This document shows positions 1 through 10,662 of a stretch of DNA of 64,000 bases, in pieces (position 1 is the first letter of the stretch; each line of letters opens with the position of its first letter). Origin of the DNA: Paraescarpia echinospica. Taxonomy: Eukaryota > Annelida > Polychaeta > Sabellida > Siboglinidae. Made by a program: the position numbers and the translations under genes. The DNA is taken from the NCBI GenBank assembly GCA_020002185.1, contig JAHLWY010000248.1, forward strand, positions 1 to 64,000, in the 5' to 3' direction. The notes beneath the pieces are model-generated. The model saw only the letters and a program-made list of their open reading frames with translations. It had not been told where the DNA came from and made no database searches.

Positions 1-358
1 TAACTCAACAGTCTCGACTGTAATGTATGTTAGAATACGTTATTATGTGCGACAACTTGGTGATTATTGCTTGTTTTGTTGACACACTGAGTTGTCATAA
101 CTCAACAGTCTCAACTGTAATGTATGTTAGAATGCGTTATTATGTGCGACAACTTGGTGATTATTGCTTGTTTTGTTGACACACTGAGTTGTCATAACTC
201 AATAGTCTCAACTGTAATGGATGTTAGAATGCGTTATTATGTGCGACAACTTGGTGATTATTGCTTGTTTTGTTGACACACTGAGTTGTCATAACTCAAC
301 AGTCTCAACTGCAATGGATGTTAGAATGCGTTATTCTGTGCGACAACTTGGTGATTAT
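1..358. repeat. 97-bp tandem repeat, about 3.7 copies
   Basis: Units start at 1, 98, 195 and 292, giving an exact 97-bp period; the window opens inside or at the edge of the array. Copies differ by a few substitutions. Each unit carries a 6-bp dyad, TGAGTT-GTCAT-AACTCA. A diverged relative of the unit's second half is recognisable around 541-582, beyond the 52-bp repeats, so the original array probably extended to about 590. If the exon at 844-958 is real, these repeats lie downstream of its donor, within or beyond its first intron. Confidence 0.95.
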
Positions 359-502
359 TCTGATGATGATGCCTGGTAAGATGATGAATGTGCGACAACT
401 TGGTGATTATTCTGATGATGATGCGTGGTGAGATGATGAATGTGGGACAACTTGGTGAATATTCTGATGATGATCCATGGTGAGATGATGAATGTGGTAC
501 AA
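339..502. repeat. 52-bp tandem repeat nested in the 97-bp array, about 3 copies
   Basis: Starts at 339, 391, 443 and 495 give a 52-bp period. Each copy begins with the TGCGACAACTTGGTGATTAT segment of the 97-bp unit and then carries a GATGATGAT-rich part not present in the 97-bp unit. It is therefore a secondary expansion that reused part of a 97-bp unit. Confidence 0.9.
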
Positions 503-843
503 ATTATTAAGATGATTGTTTTGTATATTTGGCAATCTCGTATTGTGAATTGTCACAGCTTGACAGTTTCAACTGTATCGCCAAACTTATGTGATTATAT
601 ATGACATAGCACCGCCTCATGACTGTAATGACGAAAATAATATAATGACGTTCTTTTCGTTTATAATAGTAACTCGTACGTTTCGTACGGACATCTGTTT
701 ATCAAAGAAAATGTTATAAATACTAATTGTATAGTGATTGTTGCATTCACTCATTCAGTTATTCAATGACAATCGTTATACCACAAACATTTCACAGTTT
801 CAAAATAGCACTCCCATGTTGTAAATACAGAATGCGTGCTTAC
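503..843. other. Non-repetitive DNA, probable start of intron 1 of the minus-strand gene
   Basis: The left part (about 503-590) is a decayed 97-bp repeat unit. The rest is AT-rich and shows no open frame or credible second exon on either strand. Read on the minus strand it begins with the GTAAGC donor of the exon at 844-958. Any further exons of that gene must lie to the left of the window, or are too short to recognise. Confidence 0.4.
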
Positions 844-958
844 CTTCTGAGTTGGTAACCCAGAAAAAGACCATTGCCAAGATCAGATCTCGAAACAGCG
901 GCCAGACTGGGACAGACGGCTGAGGTCGGGTCAGCTTGTTAAAACGTCGAGGCGCCAT
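844..958 (-). CDS. Candidate first coding exon of a secreted or membrane protein (signal peptide, phase-1 donor)
   Basis: On the minus strand an ATG at 958-956 opens a frame of 38 codons plus one base that ends at 844, directly followed by GTAAGC (843-838), a near-consensus splice donor after CAGAAG. The peptide starts MAPRRFNKLTRPQPS (basic n-region), followed by PVWPLFRD and a hydrophobic core LILAMVFFWVT, then NSE. That is the layout of a signal peptide or signal anchor. The intron falls in phase 1, common just after signal peptides in extracellular animal proteins. The base after the ATG is G, but position -3 is T, so the Kozak context is only partial. A TATA-like GCTATATCATAA lies about 120 bases upstream (about 1076-1088). 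I do not recognise the protein; no downstream exon is visible. The exon is inferred from signals alone, without transcript support. Confidence 0.55.
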
Positions 959-1365
959 TTAGGTTTTTTCTAAACTTTATCTAAGTCTAAAAAAAAATTA
1001 CCGAACAACTCCTGATTCGTCGAGACAATCGCTGGGCAATTTGTCTGTCGACTAATGCGTTGTCTCTGCCGACGTTATGATATAGCGCAGTTTGACACTC
1101 AACAATCAATAATCTGCCTGGGATTCTGTGATAGGCCACTGTTCTCTATACTGACGAGGGGAGTGGACAATGAGACCAGTGTATAGTTCGTGCGTTGCTA
1201 CAGCTGACGGCATAACATATAATTTATGCGTATCCACGAAGGCGTCGGGACGAGTGACTACTTGTGAACGTGGGCGTAATGCAACTTTGCTCTAGATTGT
1301 ATGGAACGGCCAAAAAACAGGCTTCCTGTCGAAAATTAAGAACGATCTGAAGACACACCACTTCG
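959..1365 (-). promoter_or_regulatory. Possible 5' UTR and promoter of the 844-958 exon
   Basis: This is unique, moderately CpG-containing sequence with no open frame. On the minus strand a TATA-like element at about 1076-1088 would place transcription start near 1050 and leave a 5' UTR of about 90 bases, including an A-rich run near 985-1000. No other promoter motif is convincing. The call depends entirely on the exon being real. Confidence 0.25.
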
Positions 1366-1437
1366 AACAACAACAACAACAACAACACCAACTACTATTA
1401 CTACTACTACTACTACTAATAATAATAATAATAATAT
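1366..1437. repeat. Compound trinucleotide microsatellite (AAC, ACT, AAT)
   Basis: Successive runs of AAC, then ACT/ATT, then AAT occupy this interval. Each run follows the previous one by a single-base change of motif, typical of slippage followed by substitution. Confidence 0.95.
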
Positions 1438-1461
1438 GTACCAGAGAGAGGGATAGATATA

Positions 1462-1484
1462 CAGAGAGAGAGAGAGAGAGAGAG

Positions 1485-1563
<79 letters not shown>

Positions 1564-1657
1564 ATGAGTGAGTGAATGATTGAGTGAGTGAGTGAGTGAG
1601 TGAGTGATATATACATATCTCACTCACTATATATATATATATATCACTCACTCACTC
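1462..1657. repeat. Compound microsatellite (GA, TG, GAGT, AT, CACT) with a cruciform-capable inverted repeat
   Basis: GA runs from 1462 to 1488, TG from 1489 to about 1561, GAGT from about 1565 to 1607, then an AT run and CACT units. The GAGT/AT part (1594-1613) and the AT/CACT part (1638-1657) are perfect reverse complements over 20 bases, separated by 24 bases. Confidence 0.93.
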
Positions 1658-1677
1658 TCTCTCACTCACATTGTTTT

Positions 1678-1709
<32 letters not shown>

Positions 1710-1925
1710 AACCCTAGCTCTGTCACTCCCTCCATCTCCCTATTTCCCTCCTTCTCCCTCGCTCTTCTTTCTCCCTCCTCTCTCTCTCCCCTTCTATATA
1801 TCCCTATGTTTCTCCCTCTGTCTCTCCCTCTCTCTTTCCCTCCCTCTCCCTTTTTCTCTTTCTCTATCTCTCTCTTCCACCTACCCTCTATCTCCCTGAC
1901 CTTCTATCTATCTCGTCTCCCTATA
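1658..1925. repeat. Polypyrimidine (CT-rich) tract
   Basis: The plus strand is almost entirely C and T, with a CT run at about 1684-1709 and degenerate CTCC/CTTT units after it, ending in a short AT run. Such tracts can form triplex DNA. The Ser/Leu/Pro-rich open frames across it are by-products of composition. Confidence 0.9.
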
Positions 1926-2632
1926 TATATATATAATATTCCACCTAAATCAACATAATTCTGTACATAGCACCTTCGATTTATATGGAATTAAATAGAA
2001 CATTATATAGCATTCTATAGTAAACCAAAACAAAAATACACAACACTATATCTTTCGGAATTATTGCTGGGTAGTTCTTTATATCAAATCCCCCGAACGC
2101 CTCCACATTCGCCCCCTAGCCCCCCCCCCACTGGAACACCTGTTCGATCGACCCTTCCACCAAATGAATATAAATTACACCAACCCTGTAAACAGAGCCT
2201 TCTGCGGAGTGTTAGCTATAATTTATAAGTGTCATTGTGTTACTAAAAAAACACCTTCAACTCCTTTATATGCATCCAACGAATACTGTGCTTTTATGAA
2301 GCACTGCGTTGGTCGCTAAAAACATAATTAATAATTACTTAGTATCCTAATGATCTGTTCGTCCTGTGGATGAGTCGAGTTCCACGAACGTCGATCACGA
2401 TGTTTGTCCATTCGTGTTTCTCTGTATTACCATGTTTCTATCAATTGTTTGAGATATATGGTTATTGGATAAACTGGCAGGACCCCGATATATTGATACG
2501 TATTGCAGGGTAAAGTCGATCCTCCTCAAAAATCTCATGTCACTCTTCGTGGTTCATACTCATTTCACATAAAAGTAATATAATATAGTTTACCTTTCCT
2601 CTACGATATGCTAATTCGTGTCTCATACCCAC
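1926..2632. other. AT-rich unique DNA with one copy of a dispersed motif
   Basis: No open frame of interest and no RNA gene. At about 2313-2340 there is an ACATAATTAATAATTA-type motif that recurs in elements A and B and near 18291. At 2357-2389 there is a bulged inverted repeat: GTTC and GTGGA pair with TCCAC and GAAC around a 10-base loop. Confidence 0.5.
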
Positions 2633-2721
2633 ATACATACATCATACACACATACGTACGTACGTACTTACTTACTTACTTGCATGCATGCATGCATGCA
2701 TACATACATACATACATACAT
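2633..2721. repeat. Tetranucleotide microsatellite (CATA, CGTA, CTTA, CATG)
   Basis: Runs of related 4-bp motifs lead directly into the SINE at 2722. The final CATA run is the same motif as the array at the other end of the SINE. Confidence 0.92.
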
Positions 2722-3045
2722 GATGCGCAGTGGCAACGTTGAGAGATCATTAAACGAGAGAACCCGGTTTCGAATCCTCTGCTGCCGTTTCGAAACTTCA
2801 AAAGTTCATTCACCCCACGTTGCTTCAGTTAATTCACTCAGCTGCATCAACGAGTACCTGTCTAAGACATTGTATATATACATTTGTTTGGTTTCCGTGT
2901 GTTAATTGCAGCGTGGTTGAATGCTTCCCGTAGACGTCGAGATGGTATTGGACTGAAAATGTATGCGAGAGAGTAAAGTGTAAAACGCTTTGAGAATTCC
3001 TATGGACTGGATACTGGGCGATATAAGACCAGTTTTACATACATA
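2722..3045 (+). mobile_element. tRNA-derived SINE
   Basis: The head has a pol III A-box-like GCGCAGTGG near 2725 and a B-box-like GGTTTCGAATCC near 2766, about 40 bases apart, as in a tRNA-derived promoter. The body holds CCCACGTTGCTTCAG and CAGCTGCATCAACGAGTACC (about 2815-2860), which match the pattern of a conserved SINE core I associate with marine invertebrates. The tail has AAACGCTTTGAGAATTCC and GGGCGATATAAGACCAG, the GCTTTGAG...GATATAA pattern shared by many SINEs and the LINEs that mobilise them. It ends in a CATA array. The length (about 325 bp) suits a SINE. It is not a tRNA gene: no cloverleaf closes. The family name is not assigned. Confidence 0.75.
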
Positions 3046-3199
3046 TATATACATACATACTACATACATACATACATACATACATACATACATACATGCA
3101 TACATACACAATTACACACATACATAGATACATACAGACAGACAGGCAGACAGGCAGACAGACAGATAGACATGCTGACAGACAGACATATACGCATAA

Positions 3200-3238
<39 letters not shown>

Positions 3239-3300
3239 AGAGAGAGGGAGAGAGAAGGAGAGAGAGTGAGAGATTGAGAGACAGACAGATAGACAGAAAC
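3046..3300. repeat. Microsatellite cluster: CATA, CAGA/GATA, GA
   Basis: CATA units to about 3115, CAGA/CAGG/GATA units to about 3195, then a GA-rich purine tract (about 3202-3285) and more CAGA. The CATA part can be read as the grown tail of the SINE. Confidence 0.93.
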
Positions 3301-3372
3301 AGTGGGAAACGGGACAGACATAGGAACATTGAGACGAAGGGAAAGCGATTCATACAGGTAAACACGCAGACG

Positions 3373-5188
3373 TCTCTTGCTACGCAGTAATGCTGTATCA
3401 TACAATAACACTGAAGGCAACACTCAACGCAGTGGTACTAGTTTACATGGCTACTTTATGTTACGTAGTCTCTTGCCACGTAGTAATGCTGTATCATACA
3501 ATAACATTGAAGGCAACACTCAATGCAGTGGTACTAGTTTACATGGCTACTTTATGTTACGTAGTCTCTTGCTACGTAGTAATGCTGTATCATACAATAA
3601 CATTGAAGGCAACACTCAACGCAGTGGTACTAGTTTACATGGCTACTTTATGTTACGTAGTCTCTTGCTACGTAGTAATGCTGTATCATACAATAACATT
3701 GAAGGCAACACTCAATGCAGTGGTACTAGTTTACACGGCTACTTTATGTTACGTAGTCTCTTGCTACGTAGTAATGCTGTATCATACAATAACACTGAAG
3801 GCAACACTCAATGCAGTGGTACTAGTTTACATGGCTACTTTATGTTACGTAGTCTCTTGCTACGTAGTAATGCTGTATCATACAATAACATTGAAGGCAA
3901 CACTCAATGCAGTGATACTAGTTTACATGGCTACTTTATGTTACATAGTCTCTTGCTACATAGTAATGCTGTATCATACAATAACATTGAAGGCAACACT
4001 CAATGCAGTGGTACTAGTTTACATGGCTACTTTATGTTACGTAGTCTCTTGCTACGTAGTAATGCTGTATCATACAATAACATTGAAGGCAACACTCAAC
4101 GCAGTGGTACTAGTTTACATGGCTACTTTATGTTACGTAGTCTCTTGCTACGCAGTAATGCTGTATCATACAATAACATTGAAGGCAACACTCAACGCAG
4201 TGCTACAAGTTTACATGGCTACTTTATGTTACGTAGTCTCTTGCTACGCAGTAATGCTGTATCATACAATAACATTGAAGGCAACACTCAACGCAGTGGT
4301 ACTAGTTTACATGGCTACTTTATGTTACGTAGTCTCTTGCTACGTAGTAATGCTGTATCATACAATAACATTGAAGGCAACACTCAATGCAGTGGTACTA
4401 GTTTACACGGCTACTTTATGTTACGTAGTCTCTTGCTACGTAGTAATGCTGTATCATACAATAACATTGAAGGCAACACTCAACGCAGTGGTACTAGTTT
4501 ACATGGCTACTTTATGTTACGTAGTCTCTTGCTACGTAGTAATGCTGTATCATACAATAACATTGAAGGCAACACTCAATGCAGTGGTACTAGTTTACAT
4601 GGCTACTTTATGTTACGTAGTCTCTTGCTACGTAGTAATGCTGTATCATACAATAACATTGAAGGCAACACTCAATGCAGTGGTACTAGTTTACATGGCT
4701 ACTTTATGTTACGTAGTCTCTTGCTACGTAGTAATGCTGTATCATACAATAACATTGAAGGCAACACTCAATGCAGTGGTACTAGTTTACATGGCTACTT
4801 TATGTTACGTAGTCTCTTGCTACGCAGTAATGCTGTATCATACAATAACATTGAAGGCAACACTCAATGCAGTGGTACTAGTTTACATGGCTACTTTATG
4901 TTACGTAGTCTCTTGCCACGTAGTAATGCTGTGTCATACAATAACATTGAAGGCAACACTCAATGCAGTGGTACTAGTTTACATGGCTACTTTATGTTAC
5001 GTAGTCTCTTGCCACGTAGTAATGCTGTGTCATACAATAACATTGAAGGCAACACTCAATGCAGTGGTATTAGTTTACATGGCTACTTTATGTTACGTAG
5101 TCTCTTGCTACGTAGTAATGCTGTATCATACAATAACATTGAAGGCAACACTCAAAGCAGTGCTACAAGTTTATATGGCTACTTTATT
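3373..5188. repeat. 96-bp tandem array, about 19 copies
   Basis: A TAGTAATGCTGTATCATACA block recurs every 96 bases (for example 3481 and 3577) without length change. Most differences between copies are C/T or G/A changes at CpG sites, such as CAACGCAG versus CAATGCAG, ACGTAG versus ACATAG and ACACGG versus ACATGG. The unit has a 7-bp dyad, TACGTAG-TCTCTTG-CTACGTA. Because 96 is a multiple of three and the unit lacks stops in two frames, two overlapping plus-strand frames stay open for over 600 codons. I treat these as artefacts: copy differences are not biased to synonymous sites. The last copy diverges at 5188. Confidence 0.96.
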
Positions 5189-5364
5189 TCGGCGTCTGCC
5201 TGTTTACTCCAGTACATCAGCCTATAAGGCGGAGTCCAGTTCCCCTCAATGACACATCATTAATCTAGCCACTGCCATGGCAATGCAGCCTGTGTAGTGT
5301 CTACTATAGTTACACTTTCTTAAGGACACTGTCTTTTAGCAAACAGTCCAATGTGTGACAAACA

Positions 5365-8309
5365 CACTACACTGCATAACAATGAGTATTGTATGTATTT
5401 GTTGATCATACTCCCACATCAATTCACAAATAAACACTACACTACATAACACAGTGTTGTATGTATTTGTTCATCATACTCCCACCTCAATTCACAAATA
5501 AACATTACACTACATAACAATGAGTGTTGTATGTACTTGTTGATCATACTCCCACATCAATTCACAAATAAACACTACACTGCATAACAATGAGTATTGT
5601 ATGTATTTGTTGATCATACTCCCACCTCAATTCACAAATAAACACTACTCTACATAACAATGAGTGTTGTATGTACTTGTTGATCATACTCCCACATCAA
5701 TTCACAAATAAACATTACACTACATAACAATGAGTGTTGTATGTACTTGTTGATCATACTCCCACATCAATTCACAAATAAACATTACACTACATAACAA
5801 TGAGTGTTGTATGTATTTGTTGATCATACTCCCACCTCAATTCACAAATAACCACTACTCTACATAACAATGAGTATTGTATGTATTTGTTGATCATACT
5901 CCCACATCAATTCACAAATAAACATTACACTACATAACAATGAGTATTGTATGTATTTGTTGATCATACTCCCACCTCAATTCACAAATAAACACTACTC
6001 TACATAACAATGAGTATTGTATGTATTTGTTGATCATACTCCCACATCAATTCACAAATAAACATTACACTACATAACAATGAGTGTTGTATGTACTTGT
6101 TGATCATACTCCCACATCAATTCACAAATAAACATTACACTACATAACAATAAGTGTTGTATGTATTTGTTGATCATACTCCCACCTCAATTCACAAATA
6201 AACATTACACTACATAACAATGAGTATTGTATGTATTTGTTGATCATACTCCCACCTCAATTCACAAATAAACATTACACTACATAACAATGAGTATTGT
6301 ATGTATTTGTTGATCATACTCCCACCTCAATTCACAAATAAACATTACACTACATAACAATGAGTATTGTATGTATTTGTTGATCATACTCCCACCTCAA
6401 TTCACAAATAAACATTACACTACATAACAATGAGTATTGTATGTATTTGTTGATCATACTCCCACATCAATTCACAAATAAACATTACACTACATAACAA
6501 TGAGTGTTGTATGTATTTGTTGATCATACTCCCACATCAATTCACAAATAAACATTACACTACATAACAATGAGTGTTGTATGTATTTGTTGATCATACT
6601 CCCACATCAATTCACAAATAAACACTACACTACATAACAATGAGTGTTGTATTGATGTGTTGATCATACTCCCACATCAATTCACAAATAAACATTACAC
6701 TACATAACAATGAGTGTTGTATGTATTTGTTGATCATACTCCCACATCAATTCACAAATAAACATTACACTACATAACAATGAGTGCTGTATGTATTTGT
6801 TGATCATACTCCCACATCAATTCACAAATAAACATTACACTGCATAACAATGAGTATTGTATGTATTTGTTGATCATACTCCCACATCAATTCACAAAAT
6901 AAACATTACACTACATAACAATGAGTATTGTATGTATTTGTTGATCATACTCCCACATCAATTAACAAATAAACATTACACTGCATAACAATGAGTATTG
7001 TATGTATTTGTTGAACATACTCCCACATCAATTCACAAATAAACATTACACTACATAACAATGAGTATTGTATGTATTTGTTGATCATACTCCCACATCA
7101 ATTCACAAATAAACATTACACTACATAACAATGAGTATTGTATGTATTTGTTGATCATACTCCCACATCAATTCACAAATAAACGCCACACTACGTAACA
7201 ATGAGTGTTGTATTTATTTGTTGGTCATACTCCCACCTCAATTCACAAATAAACACTACACTACATAACAATGAGTATTGTATGTATTTGTTGATCATAC
7301 TCCCACCTCAATTCACAAATAAACACTACACTACATAACAATGAGTGTTGTATGTATTTGTTGATCATACTCCCACATCAATTCACAAATAAACACTACA
7401 CTACATAACAATGAGTGTTGTATTGATGTATTGATCATACTCCCACCTCAATTCACAAATAAACACTACACTACATAACAATGAGTGTTGTATTGATGTG
7501 TTGATCATACTCCCACCTCAATTCACAAATAAACACTACACTACATAACAATGAGTGTTGTATTGATTTGTTGATCATACTCCCACATCAATTTACAAAT
7601 AAACACTACACTACATAACAATGAGTGTTGTATGTATTTGTTGATCATACTCCCACATCAATTCACAAATAAACACTACACTACATAACAATGAGTGTTG
7701 TATGTATTTGTTGATCATACTCCCACATCAATTCACAAATAAACACTACACTACATAACAATGAGTGTTGTATTGATTTGTTGATCATACTCCCACATCA
7801 ATTTACAAATAAACACTACACTACATAACAATGAGTGTTGTATGTATTTGTTGATCATACTCCCACATCAATTCACAAATAAACGCCACACTACGTAACA
7901 ATGAGTGTTGTATTTATTTGTTGATCATACTCCCACATCAATTCACAAATAAACATTACACTACATAACAATGAGTGTTGTATGTATTTGTTGATCATAC
8001 TCCCACATCAATTCACAAATAAACATTACACTACATAACAATGAGTGTTGTATGTATTTGTTGATCATACTCCCACATCAATTCACAAATAAACATTACA
8101 CTACATAACAATGAGTGTTGCATGTATTTGTTGATCATACTCCCACATCAATTCACAAATAAACATTACACTACATAACAATGAGTGTTGTATTGATGTG
8201 TTGATCATACGCCCACATCAATTCACAAATAAACATTACACTACATAACAAAGAGTGTTGTATGTATTTGTTGATCATACTCCCACATCAATTCACAAAT
8301 AAACATCGA
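5365..8309. repeat. 70-bp tandem array, about 42 copies
   Basis: The TGATCATACTCCCAC core recurs every 70 bases (5541, 5611 and so on); one early unit is 68 bp and one near 6889 is 71 bp. Variable sites separate copy types: CCCACATC versus CCCACCTC, GAGTATTG versus GAGTGTTG, and TATGTATTTG versus TATTGATGTG. The unit holds a TGATCA palindrome and a TTGAT...ATCAA dyad. The 176 bases on the left (5189-5364) are unique, with a short similarity to the unit at their end. Confidence 0.96.
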
Positions 8310-8584
8310 GCTATTAAGCACAGAGTCACCTGCACAACACTTTGTAGTGACAACTTTTAAACTGTAATACACGACAACACGACATCCGAACAAACAGGCA
8401 AAACCACACAAGACCACTGTACTTGTGTGTTTTACCAGGCTAGAAATCTACAGCCGTTTTGAAAGTGCAAATATTTGATTTGAGTCCCCCGTGTACAATA
8501 TATGTGATACTAATATCGTGTAACCATGGTGAAACAGATATCAAAAACTAATTGTTTCAACATTGTAATAACAATAATATTAAT

Positions 8585-10636
8585 TGTAGCGGGGGATTTA
8601 CCACGAAGACATAGCATGGTTAAATGATGACTATCATTTATTGTGTTATAAATCTAAAATACAAAATAAAACCTGCAACATAATAACATATGATTAGTAC
8701 AAGTGCACCAATGGATACAAAGGATCATTCAACAACAGTATTAAACATAATTAAAAAACACCCTTGTGTATTTGCATCGATGTTTATGTAGTGTGACAAC
8801 TTACACGCATCTTCAGCAATGAATAAACGAGTCATAAAGCATAGTACTGTATAGGTAGATACAATAAACTGTAGCGTTGTCAAACGCTCGAGAAATGAAG
8901 CAGGTTCAGTCCTCCTATAGTCCGCTAGGGGTACACTCCACTAATAATATTCCTTGCATAACTTTGATACAGTTAAATTGCATATAGATCATCCCAGATA
9001 CCAAATGGCAGGCTAGCATCTGTGATATCTGTAACTAGATATCCAAACGGCAATCCTCCTTAACGCACATATTATCAATAACACATAGGTCTATATTAGT
9101 TTAAACACTGTATTCCCAAATCAAGAAATACATTAACATGCATCCTAAGTATCATTAACTCAGTATCAAATCATTGTAAAATCTCAATAAAGTATAAACT
9201 CGGTTGTAATACTTCAACAATTAGACACACGTATATGAAGCACTCCTCTATGCATAATAAAGCATCGGTACGTATACATGACCGTTACCATCATGTAACG
9301 GCTCATCATCCACATAGAATACGAGTCCATTAATCAATACTAACTGCATTGTCTCTAATTCCTTAATAGGGTTGTATATTACTGTCAGACTAATTGTTTC
9401 TAACCAATTAGTAATACACCATGACATTGAAGATAACAATGCTCACCCCAACTGGGAACTGCAGTCTGACCCTACGCCTGTCATGCACTGTCTGTAAATA
9501 AACAAGCAAGTGAAATATAACACTGCGCAGCATTGCACTAACTAACAAGACTCAGTAACTGATATACAACCAATTATCAGTTATACATTAATAAACCAAA
9601 TAATAACTAACACTATATCATTATATGTATGCTGACATAATGATTCCTTTAAAATGCACTCAAATAGCATAATTCTACTGTGAGAACACCTGCTATACAT
9701 GTAAGTGTCACATTATAAGGTGGACTTGTCTAGATTTGCAAGTAAGTGTAATTGCTAACAACAATTATAAATCAACTTATTGCTTGAATCATTGATTAAA
9801 CACTCTTCTGCTAACCTATCCTATCAATATATAAGTTACCCACTACACTGGGCGTTAACAGCTCTTCAGTAGAAACTACTCTGCTAAACTCAATGGGCAG
9901 TCCGTCTATCCACTGACAGTCAACATGCTGTCCCTACTCCCTAGGGAATAGCTATACCCGACACCGCTGCAGACACATCACACAGTCTACTATGCCTAAT
10001 CTCAGCATGTAACATATCAATACAATGATCTCCTATTGAGTATTAAAGACTCATGCTAATTATTAGATCAGGAACCATGCAATTGTGTAGATAGTGCTTC
10101 CTTATCCCGACACTTAACCTGTGTATACCATAAATACGCAACAGCTGTAAGTGCTGGGGGAATTCCGCCCACACTGGCAACACAGACAAATTAACAGACC
10201 TCCCACGGGGAAACTTGAAAGTTAATTTACAAATATTAGGAGATAGTTACATAAATCTGCTGTTAGTTAAATCCTGGTGCAATCCACCCACCTTACGACT
10301 TGATTTGAGTTGTTCTTTGTGTCAAAACACGAAACCTCGTGGGAAAACACTGGATCACTACGTCCGTCCAGCTTCTCTTGGAAACTCTGTGATAGTGTCT
10401 CTTATATAACCATGGCTTAGTGACCAGGATATGACCCTCACTTGGTGACTGCTCGGGAAACTGACACTGCAGGGGAAGCTGACTTATAGGCTTTACCATG
10501 CCATAGATGTTACACTGGTGAAATGGGGTCTACAGACTTAACACTTAAAAAGTAATGAGAACAAAAAGAGTACTTGGAGTTTTGGAATAATGGAAGTAAA
10601 TAATTAACTAATTCGTCAGTAACCCTGCCGGTTACA
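8585..10636. mobile_element. Candidate solo LTR of about 2.05 kb
   Basis: The segment begins TGTAGCGGGG and ends GCCGGTTACA, so it has the TG...CA ends of an LTR with a short imperfect terminal inversion. It is flanked by TAAT on both sides (8581-8584 and 10637-10640), which fits a 4-bp target duplication. No gag or pol reading frame lies inside, and neither a primer-binding site nor a polypurine tract follows the ends, which fits a solo LTR left by recombination between two LTRs. AATAAA signals and a TATA-like ATATATAAG (about 9827) occur inside, but the orientation is not decided. It could instead be a non-autonomous element, or the end match could be chance. The short open frames inside (for example near 9248 and 10215) look meaningless. 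Confidence 0.4.
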
Positions 10637-10662
10637 TAATAAACTTTTATAAGTTCGATACA

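Noticed and set aside
2350..2392. Hammerhead-ribozyme-like core (CTG...ATGAGTC...CGAAC)
   Set aside because: The CUGANGA core is interrupted by three bases, GAAA is lacking, and the bases instead pair in a simple bulged hairpin.
2725..2790. tRNA gene
   Set aside because: Only A-box-like and B-box-like promoter motifs are present; no cloverleaf forms, and a SINE body follows.
3377..5252. Two overlapping open frames of more than 600 codons
   Set aside because: The 96-bp unit is a multiple of three and lacks stops in two frames. Copy differences are CpG changes without synonymous bias, and there is no conserved domain or gene signal.
1..8309. CRISPR-like arrays
   Set aside because: Repeats are contiguous with no unique spacers, and the setting is an animal genome.
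10215..10499. Short frames on both strands near 10.3 kb
   Set aside because: They overlap each other within the candidate LTR and show no recognisable motif.
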